64,000 nt of DNA from positions 62,001-126,000 of the forward strand of contig JAVXUO010000529.1 of assembly GCA_033065855.1 (NCBI GenBank). The letters are read 5' to 3'. Shown here in pieces: positions 10,924 through 22,340 of this stretch; positions within the stretch are counted from its first letter, which is position 1, and every line of letters starts with the position of its first letter. The position numbers and the translations under genes are program-made. The notes beneath the pieces are model-generated. The model had not been told where the DNA came from. It was given only the letters and a program-made list of their open reading frames with translations, and searched no databases. Source of the DNA: Escallonia rubra (taxonomy: Eukaryota > Streptophyta > Magnoliopsida > Escalloniales > Escalloniaceae).

Positions 10924-11640
10924 TGTAACGACCCGGTACGGAGTCCCACCACAGGGCAATGCCTCTCTCAAAGGGTTAATCAAGTAGGTACTTATAAGTT
11001 CATGGACATAGTCTTATAAAGCCATCTCTCACATCTGATGTGAGATATTACATTCTTCTCTCCATATATGTCTTCGCAACCTCGCGAAGGCTCAGCTGTA
11101 CATAACCCAAAATCTTCATCTCTAACCAATGTGGGATATATCCGGCTCACCCTTCGTTACCCCAACCATCCTCTTGATGTGAGATTTACCTAGACTTGCC
11201 TTCGTTTTTCCAACCTTCGGCAACCCGACTGGATAGCCCAACCCGAGCTTTCGAGAGTCAGCTCTGATATTATTTGTAACGACCCAGTCCCGGTTCCTGC
11301 CATTTTCTCGAGGCGGCCTTTCCACTCGAATTTTTTGTGTCGCAAATTTTATTTTGTTAGATCTATCTGTTAGTCATCACGACGTGTCTTGGATTTCAGC
11401 GGTTTCCTGGCGATAGCCTTTACACTCAAATTTCACGATCGTCGTTTTCTTATACTAGATATAGAGTCTAGTGTTAATCACATCGTCAGACTCCGGCCTT
11501 TTGCATCGACAACCTTTCCACTTAAATATGTAACGATCGTCATTTCTTACTAATACTCGATGCGGTATCTTTTTCCCGTTTTTATCTTTTGGCGCACGCG
11601 TACAATTTGCAACCTATGGAAAAGAGGTGCCTGACATATT
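10924..11640 (-). mobile_element. Small fossil LTR element (TRIM-like) and degenerate flanking repeats
   Basis: Two copies of TGTAACGACCC, a frequent start of plant LTRs, lie about 350 bp apart at about 10925 and 11275. Just left of the second copy, the - strand reads ATATCAGAGCTGACTC, resembling the tRNA-Met primer binding site of plant retroelements. This spacing fits a miniature LTR element. No coding region is present. From about 11300 to 11640 three diverged copies of a ~110-bp block ('cctttccactc...cgatcgtc') follow. It is an old, non-coding fossil. Confidence 0.5.
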
Positions 11641-11839
11641 TAAAAATACTGTACTGGGGTACTTACTGATTTTATCAGAAAAATGGTACGTATCGATACC
11701 GGTACTGTCTCTGTACCATCTCAGATTTTACATTAATTATGTAAATACAATACTCATTCATTGATGAGAGACTAAAAAAAAATATAACAATCAAATTCAC
11801 TGGAATTTATAATCTAGTAAAGCTTCTGTTCCAGAATAA

Positions 11840-12560
11840 ACTATTTGTCTTGGTAGGGATGATGTGTTTGGTGGTGGTGATGTACGATTGTTGAGTTGGG
11901 TTTGGAATAGTTTTGGTGGTGTTTAGTTCCCTGAGCCATGGATTGCCTATGGTTTAGTGGTCGTTAGGGCAAGTAGTTGGCATTTTGCTGTCATTGAAGG
12001 GTCTTTGTTTCTAGTATAGTTGTTGCATCGACAAAGCACACGTGTTGAGGTGAAAGTGGATGCTATTAGAATTTTGATGTCAGACCATATGACTCTGGGG
12101 TCTTTGGGCTGATTGATGGAAAAGATCTTTGTGAGGGCCGTGAGGACAATGGATTAAGCAAGGAAGCCAATTCAAGTACAGTATTGGTTTCAAATTGTAA
12201 GTTGGGCATCTGATTTGATTTATTTGGATCCTTCCTGAGTAAACCTTGTATTACTTTCTTTTTATTTGGATCCATCAGATTTTGGTGTTACGCAAAAACT
12301 TCTAAGTTTAGGCAAGTTATTATACGTTAAGCTGAAGTGTAGGATATGATATACCTCGATTTTGAGTGTAATTCTTGATCCTATTAAGTAGCTTTTTCAT
12401 AATTTAATCTCCACAGTTACATTCATATGTTGTATAGAGTTGTGGGTATAATGTCATGACCTACTAGCTATTTGTGGTGCCCTAAAGCAGTTAAAATAAA
12501 AAATTATAACCTTTAATTATCAACGGCATTCTCTTATTATCGGGAAGAAAGAAAAAAATA
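11840..12560 (+). mobile_element. Decayed L1-type LINE 3' end
   Basis: The stretch ends in an A-rich tail at about 12546-12558, preceded by 'aattatcaacggcattctcttatt', which matches the pre-tail sequence at about 2300. The block at 12320-12480 also resembles 2140-2290. No intact frame survives. I read it as a second, older insertion of the same LINE family. Confidence 0.5.
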
Positions 12561-12969
12561 GTACCATCCGATAATATACACATCATGGAAGATCAATCCT
12601 CCATTTAACTTAGCAATTCGGTTGAGGGAGTGAAGAAGGTCTAAAAGGCAAATGGTTTAAATCAGCATTTATCGAATTAGTCCAGGTGAGTATTTGTGGG
12701 ATAATCTCCCACGGGTTAAAGGGTATGTTACGAAAAACAAAATTGTTTCTATGGATCCAAATAAACCAAAAGGTAACAAAAAAAATATATCAAGGAGAGG
12801 GAATTTGTAGGTCAAAATTTCTGGTCAAGCCAGGCAATAAGCCATTGCCTTCCGGTACAGCTGATACCTTAACTACGAATTCCAAGGGGTATACCGAACC
12901 AGATAGGTCTAATGGAAGGGCATTTGACAAACACATGGGTGACATCTTCCGTGTGTATGTCACATAAAG

Positions 12970-13658
12970 GACAAACATCCCCAGGTTGGAGCCCGAGATT
13001 TTTTAGCTGGCCTATGCCTTGTTCTTGTGTAACTCCCTATAATTTTACCATGGTCATCTATTCTTGTTTTGATAGCAATCGCATTTGGGTGGGTATTGGT
13101 TTATCTTGTTATGTAAATAGTGTGAGGTGTGATTCGGCGACTTTTTCATCTTTGTCCTCGGACAAATATACTGCTTTAGCCATTGGTTTGCATACTACAT
13201 CTTTATGGGCTCTTAAATTTTTTTTCTTCTACATGTCAAGGTTCTAACTGAATCTTGTTTTCTCCTCAATCAGATGACAGATTCTGAAGATATTTTAAAT
13301 ACGGTGACACCCATCATATATGATTTTTGCTATAGTGTAACAGACTATCATCACTTTAGTATTGACAGCGCGGCTCCTCACCTTTTGACGGAAGCACGAC
13401 TTTTAGCATCTTTTGCATGTCAGGCCCAAATAGATATCTACCAAGATTGGGTTGATGACAGAGTGAGGGTATAGGTCTAGTTCGTAGTGATGCTGATTCA
13501 TAGACTTTTGCAGGGTGTCTTTAGGGTTTGGCAAATGTAGCCATCCTTGTTTTTTATTTGAACTCTCTACTATCACTTTGTTGTAATGGCCCTACGGCTG
13601 AATGTTGATTTCCTTTGAATGCAATTTTCTTATTATCCACAAAAAAAAAAAAAAAAAA
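12970..13658 (+). mobile_element. 5'-truncated L1-type LINE: RNase H-like end plus poly-A tail
   Basis: Frames at 13060-13474 encode phrases such as LASFACQAQIDIYQDWVDD and SEDILNTVTPIIYDFCY. These match the C-terminal RNase H-like end of the LINE at 27487-28092 on the other strand (LASFACQARIDVHQDWIDD, TEDILDSVVAMIYDFCY). The copy ends in an 18-base A run at about 13641-13658, as expected for target-primed insertion. The left boundary is uncertain and the frame is broken. Confidence 0.8.
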
Positions 13659-13737
13659 TCCTCCATTTAGCTCTTTTGCAATGATTGTAACCAGCGTCAC
13701 GCATTGATAGCCTCCTAGAAAAAGAAGTGCACTGTGC

Positions 13738-13740
<3 letters not shown>

Positions 13741-13790
<50 letters not shown>
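13741..13790. repeat. (TC)25 microsatellite
   Basis: An uninterrupted TC dinucleotide run of 50 bp lies between the LINE poly-A tail and the 3' flank of the CCDC137-like gene. Confidence 0.97.
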
Positions 13791-13793
<3 letters not shown>

Positions 13794-14150
13794 GACAGGG
13801 AGAGGTCAGGTCGAAGTTGAGGGCAGGGGATTCAACTTAACTTTGTAATATGGTCAAATAATAAGTCCTTAAAAGGCAGCTGTTACTATAATCATGAAAC
13901 TGAGAAAGAAACACCAGCTACAGTAAGAGCAAATGTAACAAAACAGTGCTTGTTGCTTTCTTTCTGCATACAATCCTGCTAACCAAAGTAAAGAAGGTTC
14001 CTACCACTCACGTTACAAACTCCTTCCTCCTTTCCCTTTTCATTGTCATTCTTCTTTTGTTTTGGTTCAACACTGATAACAAGTTGAGGATATCCTAAAG
14101 AGCCCTTAGCCTATGAGCATGCACCTCCGAGTGGAGATATAAGGTATGCA

Positions 14151-17100
14151 CTATGTTGCCATGGGTGGAGGGAGCTGGATCCCTGGCCTCGACGTCCATC
14201 CTCTACGATTTCTGTAGTTCTCAACTGCCTGTAAACGTAGCCTCTCTTTTGAAGCATTCTGGGCAGACTTGAACGCCTTCACAACACAAAATGCTTATGA
14301 GTAAAATTGAAGTCTAATATCTTGTTACATATCAAGAACAAGTTAAGACCAACAGCTGTCAGGAGGATAAGGTTCAAGCACCAATAGGGAGATGTATATA
14401 TGTATGCATGCATGGCTCTGGAAAAGGGTTGCGAGAACCTTTTTTTATTTTACCTTGGGAACTGTGATCAACTTTGGTGGAGCTTTAACGACCTCTCCGA
14501 ATTTTATTACATCAACTGCAGGTAAGTAATTTGCCTCGACTTTTTTGTGTTTCTTTTTCATTGCTTGCAGTCGCCTGCACAATAGTCAGAGTAAGATAAT
14601 CTAAAGCTGAGCATTTCGTTTTCTCCCATTTGCATACAGTCAGCATATCGAGCGAAAAATGTACTCTCTATCTTCAGAGAATGCAATGGGCAAGTTCCTG
14701 ACAGGACTACGCAACCAACTTTATCACCAGAAAAAAGTCTATACATAATTTACATCAAATAGAAGCTTAGAGAGAAAATCTACAAGACAATGCAATTGTT
14801 TTTTCTCAATTTTGGTTAGCTGAAATAATAAAGGATATCACTTGATGTGGATGAAATTACACTTCTGTTTTATGTCAGAAGTGTTATTCAATAAGGGGAA
14901 CAGCCCATGCACAAGTGTACAACTGATCAACACAAATCCAAAAAAGCAACCCAAATTCCCGAAATGAAAACAATCAAGCACTCAACAATAAACTGCTCAC
15001 CTTCTGAAACCCGATAACCACAGAAATATTCAACATGCAACGAACTAATGAAGCTTAAATATAGTCAATTTGTCACATGGGAAGCATATTGCATGTGGCC
15101 AGCTTCTACATCTTGTAAATATCGCAGCTTCCTCTTAGCAACTCCATTTTCTTCTCATCCCATGTTCTTTACAGAACCCATCTACATTTTTCTTAAAGCA
15201 TTCTCTGCTATTATCTGTCCTTAAACACTTTATTTTCATTGGAGCTCCCCCTTAATCTTCCTCTTGCACCACATGAAGAACGCAAATGTCCTGGATTTTT
15301 CCTTCATCAAAATACTAAGTGAATCTGGTGTAATCATCAACTAGGCAAAGCATATAGTGACAACCGCTATAGCTTGTTGTTGATGTAGTCGGCAAATTTG
15401 AGTGAATAAGCTCCGAAGCTGCCTTAGATTTCATCGAAAAATGATCAAATGATATTGACATCCTCAGCATAATTTTTTTTGTTATAAGTTCCCCAAATTG
15501 GGCAGCTCTTGTACCATTCTGTGTGGAGAAATCTCCTTCACTTTCTCATAGCCAAACATAAGATAAGCGAGCGTGCCACGACCCATTTTCTTGCCTGCAA
15601 GTCTTTTCCACATAAGCATCACTAGCGACTCGCAAAACAAGATCAACGTCAAGGCTTTTTAAAGACCTCTTGATTTTGGAGCAGATTCTCTAGCTCAACT
15701 ATAGAAGGCTGATTTACCCACCTTGAAAACATATCAAGAAGGGCATGTAATCCTTTTCTATACCACAAACTAGATAGCGACGCAGCCGTGCTTTACTGAT
15801 AGGCTCCAACGGATCGAACTTCGAAATTTCTGAGCATATGCTCTTCACATTGAGCTACAGTCATGCTTCGTTGGACTGTATTGGCTAGCTTGTTCTCGAA
15901 ATATTTGAAGGGTGTTCTTCTCTGTAAAGAGCTTTTCTGGCGTATCCTAAGCATCTTTTGGTAATTCTTTGTCCTGGATATGCTCAATTATATACTCACG
16001 GATAGAACTTCGCAAAAAACATAAAGCTTCCCCACAACTTTTCTTCCATTTCTTTTGACCCCTGCATTTTCAGGGGTGTCCGCTGAAATTTTTTCGTTCT
16101 CTCCTTGGTCAACAATTACCCAGAGGTCTTCTCGTTGGAGACAAGCTTTCATGCAAATTTTGCAATACTCATAATCTCAGTGATTGAGCTTCTCCATGCC
16201 AACTTGGTTCAAAGCATCATCATTCATGTCCATAATGCCAAACTGAACCAATCAGCCAACGTTCTTCAGACTCTTGCCTTTTAACACCTAAATACATTGA
16301 GCCCTCAAAGAAGCTTTGATACCATGTGGAGAAACAGAAGACTTCTCCTGGTGTAGCTAGAGTCAATGGACTACACACCCAAGACCATCAAAGAAAGAAG
16401 AAGGAAACTAAGCAAGCTTGTACTAACTCACAAACTAGAGCAGAGGACCAATTGCAGAAATATAAAAATGAATTCTCTCTACTAATTCTCCATACATCAT
16501 GCTACATATAGATAGGAGCCTAATAAACATGCTAGAGATTACACTTATTAGTACTTATCCTGATATTTCCACAAACTAACCACATTCATTGCATCTTGAT
16601 GAGTCTAGAGTAGACTTCTAGATATTCTAAGTCGGGGAGACTTTTACTCTTCTAAAGGACAGTTAATGGAAACATTCTAGAGTTAGCACAAAAATGCTAA
16701 TACATAGATTAGCCAGGCTTCTAGTGAGAACATGGGCCCAGTCACTGCGTAAACCAAGTAATATTGAACAGAAAAAACAAAATCGAATCAAGAACATTTG
16801 CTGCAACATGGTACATCAAATTGCCACCAAAAAAGACTCCTACATAATGGCCCTCCCTGTGTTGATTTACACAGCCTAGTGAAAAGGATCATCAACTCGA
16901 TAACATTCTTGATACAAAGGTGCCAACGGAACTACTTTTAAAAGGAACCCAATATATATCTCATACTATGTATCCCAACATACAAAAGTATTATGTTTTG
17001 CAGAAGTGAAAGTAAGACAGCTCACTGCAGTTTAAAGTAACAGCCTAATGTCACAAGATGACCCCTAAGATCTGAGACATCATGGATTTATATACAGAGC

Positions 17101-18594
17101 CCGTGGATCACCAAATAGATAATTTGATAAAGGAAATGAGTGCACATACAAAGACACAATGGGAGCAAGGTCAGATCTAGGCAAATTCATACTAGATAGT
17201 GTTACGTTGCACACTCTTCACTTTTAAGACTTCACCTATATTGTTAGCGTGTCAAGATCATTAGCAAAATAAGCTCCTTGTTTAATTAAAGTAACAGTCC
17301 ACAATTAAGAGATTGAAAACAACACACAAGATAACTGAAGTTTTTGAAAGTCAGCCATGGCAACTAATAGTCAAAAGAAAGACTATCACATGCTTACATT
17401 TTCTTGCGCTCCTTTCTTTTTGAACCAACAGCTAACTCCCCCGCTGCATCAAATCGAAGGTCCTCTACAGGCTTCCTTTTCCTCTTTTTCTTTTTCTTTT
17501 CAAGTGTGCCATCATCATGATCCATATGTTGTTCTCTTCCACCTTTGTGTTCCCTATTGACACCAATAGTGCTAGATTTGGATGCATCCTGTGAACGAAA
17601 ATGCACGTCAATACATGTACGCAAGTCAGAGTCCAATACATCCCACAACACCCTTAAAACAAAACAAAAAGGAAAAAAAAAAACCCGACAAGAGCCACAG
17701 TAACAAAAGGAAGAAAGGGCTCAATGTACAAAAAGGTTATAAAAACTCTAATGCTAGTTCATAGTGTCAGAAAAAGCAAATACAACAAAAAATCATGAGG
17801 AAAGGAGTGAATAGTATAACCTTTCCAAAAGTTTCTCAATCATTCTATATTTATAAATGTATAGCACCAAATACTCCTCCATTCCAATTTCCCTGGCCAT
17901 TTGACCTTTTACCTTACGCTGAGGATAAAACCAATAAGCAATGCCAACGACTGATTCGACAAAAAGCAAGGGATTACACATAGAAATCCTTTTCCCCGAC
18001 CGTATAGTGGCAATTGTTCTCGATATATGACCTTGCCAGTCAGAGACCAAAGTACACACTCCTTCCGTTTCATAACTTGTGTTCCCTCTGACTTTTTTAG
18101 GCGTCTAAACATCAAATCGAACTCAAAACATCAAACAATGAGAAAACTCAATGTGTAAGCTGTTTAATTTATACTCTAGGAGTTCGTGCAAGTTAAAAGG
18201 GGGCAAGAATTCTAATGTAGTATTACATGTCCTCTACAGAATGGCGAAACTACTGTACCTTTTCAATTCCTTCTTTCTTTCTCCTCTGTGCACCGTCCAC
18301 TGTTACCTTCCCAGAACCTAAAGCCATATCAAATAAGTACATTCGATTAGTAAAACAAAGGAAGTACCCACCAAACAATCAACAAGCACAAACCATTCAT
18401 CCTCTGATCCGATTACAACTACCCTGATGCTGTTGTTGTTGGTGGTGGGAGGTGGAACTGAAGGCCATGAGCTTGCGAAGCTTATAAGGGACGGCGTCCA
18501 GTGAGGACGCGGCAGGTGGCGGGGGCAGAGGGTTGTGGCCTCCGTGCGCCGCTCTGTAGTTCTTCTCTCTCCTCTTCCGCGCTTTCCCTCCCAT
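14151..18594 (-). CDS. CCDC137-like small lysine-rich (probably nucleolar) protein, 5 exons
   Basis: Exons on the - strand: 18594-18423, 18317-18259, 17588-17398, 14574-14454 and 14276-14151, all GT-AG, with phases that join exactly to 222 residues. The start MGGKARKRREKNYRAAHGG was preferred to an in-frame ATG 12 codons upstream because it opens the basic N-terminal block. Visible parts: a basic N-terminus; a His/Gln run near 50; the lysine cluster KKKKKRKRK followed by EDLRFD; GSKRKERKK; KKKHKK; IKFGEVVKAPPKL; and the C-terminal GWTSRPGIQLPP. The FGEVV-PP segment next to KERKK and KKKHKK blocks resembles the animal nucleolar protein CCDC137, hence the name; the role is not shown by the sequence. 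There is no membrane segment or signal peptide. Intron 4 is 2.8 kb because it holds a fossil Copia element; the coding frame is intact. Confidence 0.88.
14900..16780 (-). mobile_element. Fossil Copia (Ty1) element in intron 4 of the CCDC137-like gene
   Basis: On the - strand, the region around 15480-15560 resembles the gag-pre-integrase segment of Copia polyproteins, and the region around 15100-15250 resembles the integrase core. At 16310-16324 a TGGTATCAAAGC motif matches a tRNA-Met primer binding site. Directly next to it, at 16325, begins TGTGGAGAAACAG, the boundary of an LTR that appears to run to about 16770. A second LTR was not found, so the element is truncated. It is clearly broken in several places and is an old fossil. 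Being antisense or sense to splicing does not seem to have harmed the host frame. Confidence 0.75.
17590..18258. other. Introns 2 and 3 flanks of the CCDC137-like gene with Stowaway-like ends
   Basis: Intron 3 (17589-18258) contains two phrases resembling Stowaway MITE termini: ACTCCTCCATTCCAATTT at about 17872 and ACTCCTTCCGTTTCATAACT at about 18058. Matching opposite ends were not found, so both are partial. No other element is seen. Confidence 0.4.
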
Positions 18595-18892
18595 CTCCCT
18601 CTCTGCCTCCCTCCCTAACAGCACAAGCAACGATGAGTTTGTGTGCTAAAACGCCTAAAACCCTCACACTTCAAGTTCCAAGGGGGTGTTTGGCAAAACC
18701 TGGATATCCGTTCCTAACCAAATCTGTCACTCGATAATGTCTTTCCACATCTATTATCGAACTAGCGGCTCATCGGTGCTTTTTCGCATCTTGAAATTTA
18801 TTTTAATTTTCAGTTTTTATTTTTAAAAAAAAATTAAATTGAGTTTTTTTTTACAAAACTGATAGATTGTTTTTCTTTTCTATTTTAAGTAA
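18595..18892. promoter_or_regulatory. 5' flank of the CCDC137-like gene
   Basis: This 300-bp stretch lies between the gene start (transcribed leftwards) and the large MULE. It holds a GC-richer segment next to the gene, probably 5' UTR, and an AT-rich stretch with T and A runs at about 18780-18890. I cannot point to a TATA box with confidence. Confidence 0.35.
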
Positions 18893-19310
18893 AAAACACA
18901 AATAGTCACTGTACTATTACCCATTTTTCACGAAAGTCACACGATTCTTTTTTTGTGCTATTTTGACCACTGTACTCAGAAATGTGTTCAATCTACCAAT
19001 TCCGTCAGCCGCGGTTAAATATTCTCCATTAAAGGGTCATGCGCTGCGCACATGACCCTTCAAGTTGGGGGTATTCTTGTCTCTTCACATAAGGATCTTC
19101 CCGCCAACTGCCTTTACCCTCTCATTTCCCTCCATTTTCCCTTATTCTGTCATTTCCTTCCAAAACCCATCTGGCTGAAAGAGAACATAGGAGGTAATGG
19201 TCTGCTACTGTCGAAGAAATCTCATCATAAAGACTTCATGAGCTAATAGAAACCCAGGGAGAAGATTTTTGGTTTTTGTAGCCGATAATGGTCAAGTAAT
19301 GTCCTAACCG

Positions 19311-19679
19311 TTGGTTAGGGACTTTCATTTTCATAAATTTTTATCCATTTTTCAAACACCCACCATGTATATGTATGAAGTCCTCCATGATTACTTCAGT
19401 TGGATTGACCCACCTATGTGTGATCGTTCAATTCAAGCGATGCCTGGGTTGTTACAGAAAATGAATGGCTTGGACGAGGATCTCCAAAGATGTATGGTGC
19501 AACTTGAAGAGCATCAGGAGCAACTGTCAACATGTGGAAATGAATTGAGAAGCTATTGCTCTAAGCAAAGGTTGTTGTGGGTTGCTTTGCTCTGTTCGTG
19601 GTTCATGCTATTTGTTATGAACTATAATTTTAAAAGCTCAAAATGGGAGTTTGGGTTTCAAAGGATGTGGTTCACCTAA
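19311..19679 (+). CDS. GRF zinc-finger-like ORF inside the large MULE
   Basis: The frame encodes DYFSWIDPPMCDRSIQAMPG followed by LLQKMNGLDEDLQRCMVQLE, a coiled-coil-like stretch, and a C-terminal hydrophobic segment (LLWVALLCSWFMLFVM). In plants the phrase 'F-W-DPPMC-R' closes GRF-type zinc fingers, small Zn-binding domains of nucleic-acid-related proteins, and GRF plus coiled coil plus C-terminal hydrophobic tail is a common plant architecture. The N-terminal half of the GRF domain (its first cysteines) is not visible in this frame, so the gene is truncated or has an upstream exon. It lies just inside the left TIR and runs opposite to the transposase. It is either an accessory gene of the MULE or a captured host gene; which one is open. 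Confidence 0.6.
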   Translation: MVRDFHFHKFLSIFQTPTMYMYEVLHDYFSWIDPPMCDRSIQAMPGLLQKMNGLDEDLQRCMVQLEEHQEQLSTCGNELRSYCSKQRLLWVALLCSWFMLFVMNYNFKSSKWEFGFQRMWFT

Positions 19680-21018
19680 GTTGTTAGAGCTTAAGGACCT
19701 ATAATAGCTTAGGGAGCCCTGTAATGGATTTTAAGAACATTGGAATCAAAGGAAACAATTCCATTTGCTGAGTTAATGATTATAGGCAATGCTTATTTTG
19801 TTGAGTGTGCATTAAGTTCATGATTGAAATCGGAGGAAACAATGAAATTGGGAACAATGGATGTCACACTACCAAGTCTAACTATGCATAAACCTAAACT
19901 AAAAACTAATAATTGTGTCAAAAGAGATTGCCAAAAGATTACATGTAAAAGTAGCCAAAATATTACATAGATGAAAGGTTGCCAAACATATGAACCAAAT
20001 GCACCTAGCAATCAATATATATTGCCTAAAATAGTTATTCATTGTCCACCTATCAGACTAATTACATCATGAAGTTCATTGTCCACCAAGTTCTCTCATC
20101 AATGATGCTGCTGTAGAGAATCCACTTGCCCTAGCTGATGATGACCTTGTTACCTTAGAGCTTCCTTCTTGAGCACCTTGCCTTGTAATATTTCTCCTCA
20201 CTTGAAATAAAAACAAAAACAACACCACGCCATCTTCTCAAGGACACACTACTTGTAATGTGATGTAAAAGGATGCCAGTTAGTGTATAAATTAGTTAGT
20301 CACTATATACTTCCTTCTAGGTTCAGGTTGTAACCAACCCCTGAGATTTGGATCAGTAAATTTGCTCTTCTTCAATCTAGGTTGTTTAGTCCTTTGACCA
20401 GTTGAGGATGTGCCTGCTTGATTTCCTTGATTTTCTCCTACTGTTGTGCTGCTTTTGCTTTTGTTTTTGCCCTTTGCTTTTCCTTTCTATTAAGCACCTA
20501 AAGGTAAATTTGTCTCTTTCACTTTTGGCTGACATCCTTGACCTCTGTAACTTCTGCTATTGTGAGCATTACCAGACTTGCTACATTTGATCACAATACC
20601 CTTTTTACCAAGTCTGTCTGCATGTTCATCCATCACAAGTTTTTTCCCTCTATCTTTATTTTTTCTCCTCATCTTCTTAGGTCTACCAAGTTGTTTATGA
20701 TAAAGAGGTGGAAGAATTGGAGTTTTATTTGTTTTTTCCCACAGGTTGGGATCATTAACAAGATTCAACAAATGATTATAGACCTTCATAAAGGTCTCTA
20801 CCCTAAAACATTCATCAATCCAAAGTTCAGGTTCACCCTCAATCCCTTCATTTGCCATGCCATTATATACAGCAGAAACAACATGGGCACATGGGATCCC
20901 ACATAGGTCCCATTTCACTGTAGCTGTAAGTCCTCTTTTCAGGTCTACAACATACTCTTGCCTACTTACAACCTTTATAATATGGTATTGAGTACCACCA
21001 TTCCACTCATAATTATAA

Positions 21019-22156
21019 AGGTTAATTACAAAATTATCCCCTGAGGTTTACACATTTTTGCACTTTGCCCCCTGTGTTTACAACTTTTGCAAAACTATCC
21101 ATCGAGATTGACAAAACCGTTGCAACTAGCTCCAAAATTAGACGTCCGTTCAATTTTGGACGTTAATTGATCATGTGCGGTGCACATGCCATTTTGGCAT
21201 GGGCAAATTTGTAATTTCCATGCGCCTTCTTCCTCACTGTGTTGTTCTCTCTCTGTTCATCAAACGGACTGTCACCAATGATTGTAGATTCCGGCAATTA
21301 AGGTTAGAGATCGATAACTGCCGTTTTGGCTCACTGTGAAACTGTAGCGGCGATGGCAATTTGAGGTCCTGATGGCCATGGCGGCTGTTCGGTGGATAGA
21401 GGAAGAGGGTCGACGACTGGCCGATGGTCGTTGTTTGGTCTCCATCAGAATTTTTGGTTGGCCAGTGATATCGTGCGATGGTAGCAGTAGGGCGTTGATC
21501 GAGGCACGGTGCTCGCGAAGACGTTAGGCAATGGTGTTTCGGCGAAGGTGCGTAGTCGAAGTTGTCGCCGGTGGCTACGTGCGTGGCCGAAAGTGGGACT
21601 GCCGAGATCTGGCATAAGCACTGCCCGATCTAGGGTCGGCTGCCAGAAATTACAAATTTGCCAGAATGGGGAAGAAGAGGGTCGACGACTGGCCGATGGT
21701 CGTCGTTTGGTCTCGATCGAAATTTTTGGTTGGTCAGTGATATCGTGCGATGGTAGCAGTGGGGCATTGATTGAGGCACGGCGCTCACAGAGACGTTAAA
21801 CAATGGTGTTTCGGCGAAGGTGCGTAGCCGGAGTTGTCGCCGGTGGCTACGTGCGTGGCCGAAAGTGGGGCTGCCGAGATCTGGCATAAGCACCGCCCGA
21901 TCTAGAGCCGGCTGTCGAAAATTACAAATTTGCCAGAGTGGGGAAGAAGGGGCAGAGAAATTACAAATTTGCCCATGCCAAAATGGCATGTGCACCGCAC
22001 ATGATCACTGAACGTCCAAAATTGAATGGACGTCCAATTTTGGAGCTATTTGCAACGGTTTTGTCAACCTCGAGGGACAATTTTGTAAAAGTTGTAAACA
22101 CAGGAGGTAAAGCGCAAAAACGTGTAAACCTCAGGGGACAGTTTTGTAGTTAACCC
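21019..22156. mobile_element. Nested non-autonomous MULE with ~195-bp TIRs and a duplicated GC-rich interior
   Basis: The left end (GGTTAATTACAAAATTATCC) and the inverted right end (GGGTTAACTACAAAACTGTC) match over about 195 bp, down to the 'ccatgccaaaatggcatg' region. Flanks are TAATTATAA (21010-21018) and TAATGATAA (22157-22165), matching in 8 of 9 positions. The interior is a roughly 280-bp GC-rich unit present twice (about 21390-21665 and 21670-21950), containing GTCGACGACTGGCCGATGGT in both. Frames of up to 121 codons arise from this composition and match no family. The element lies inside the transposase of the larger MULE and is therefore younger than it. Confidence 0.85.
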
Positions 22157-22340
22157 TAATGATAATGGCAGGACATTGACTTTATGGTTTCCAGTTTCTC
22201 TTGTACCTTTGGACATAAAAAGCCATCCCACTTCTCCATGGCCTTCATTTTCTTCATAATCTTTCCCATCATAAGACCCCTTATTGCCTCAATGCATGTA
22301 ATTATAGGTTTATCCCTACTGCTAAGGATAAAATTATTAA

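Noticed and set aside
4033-18594. P450 and CCDC137-like gene as part of a biosynthetic cluster
   Set aside because: They are unrelated in function, lie on opposite strands and are separated by transposons.
20490-20918. 142-codon frame as an independent zinc-finger gene
   Set aside because: The SWIM finger and zinc knuckle are the C-terminus of a MURA-type transposase and lie inside matching TIRs.
21630-21995. 121-codon frame in the nested MULE
   Set aside because: It is repeated with the 280-bp GC-rich unit and matches no protein family.
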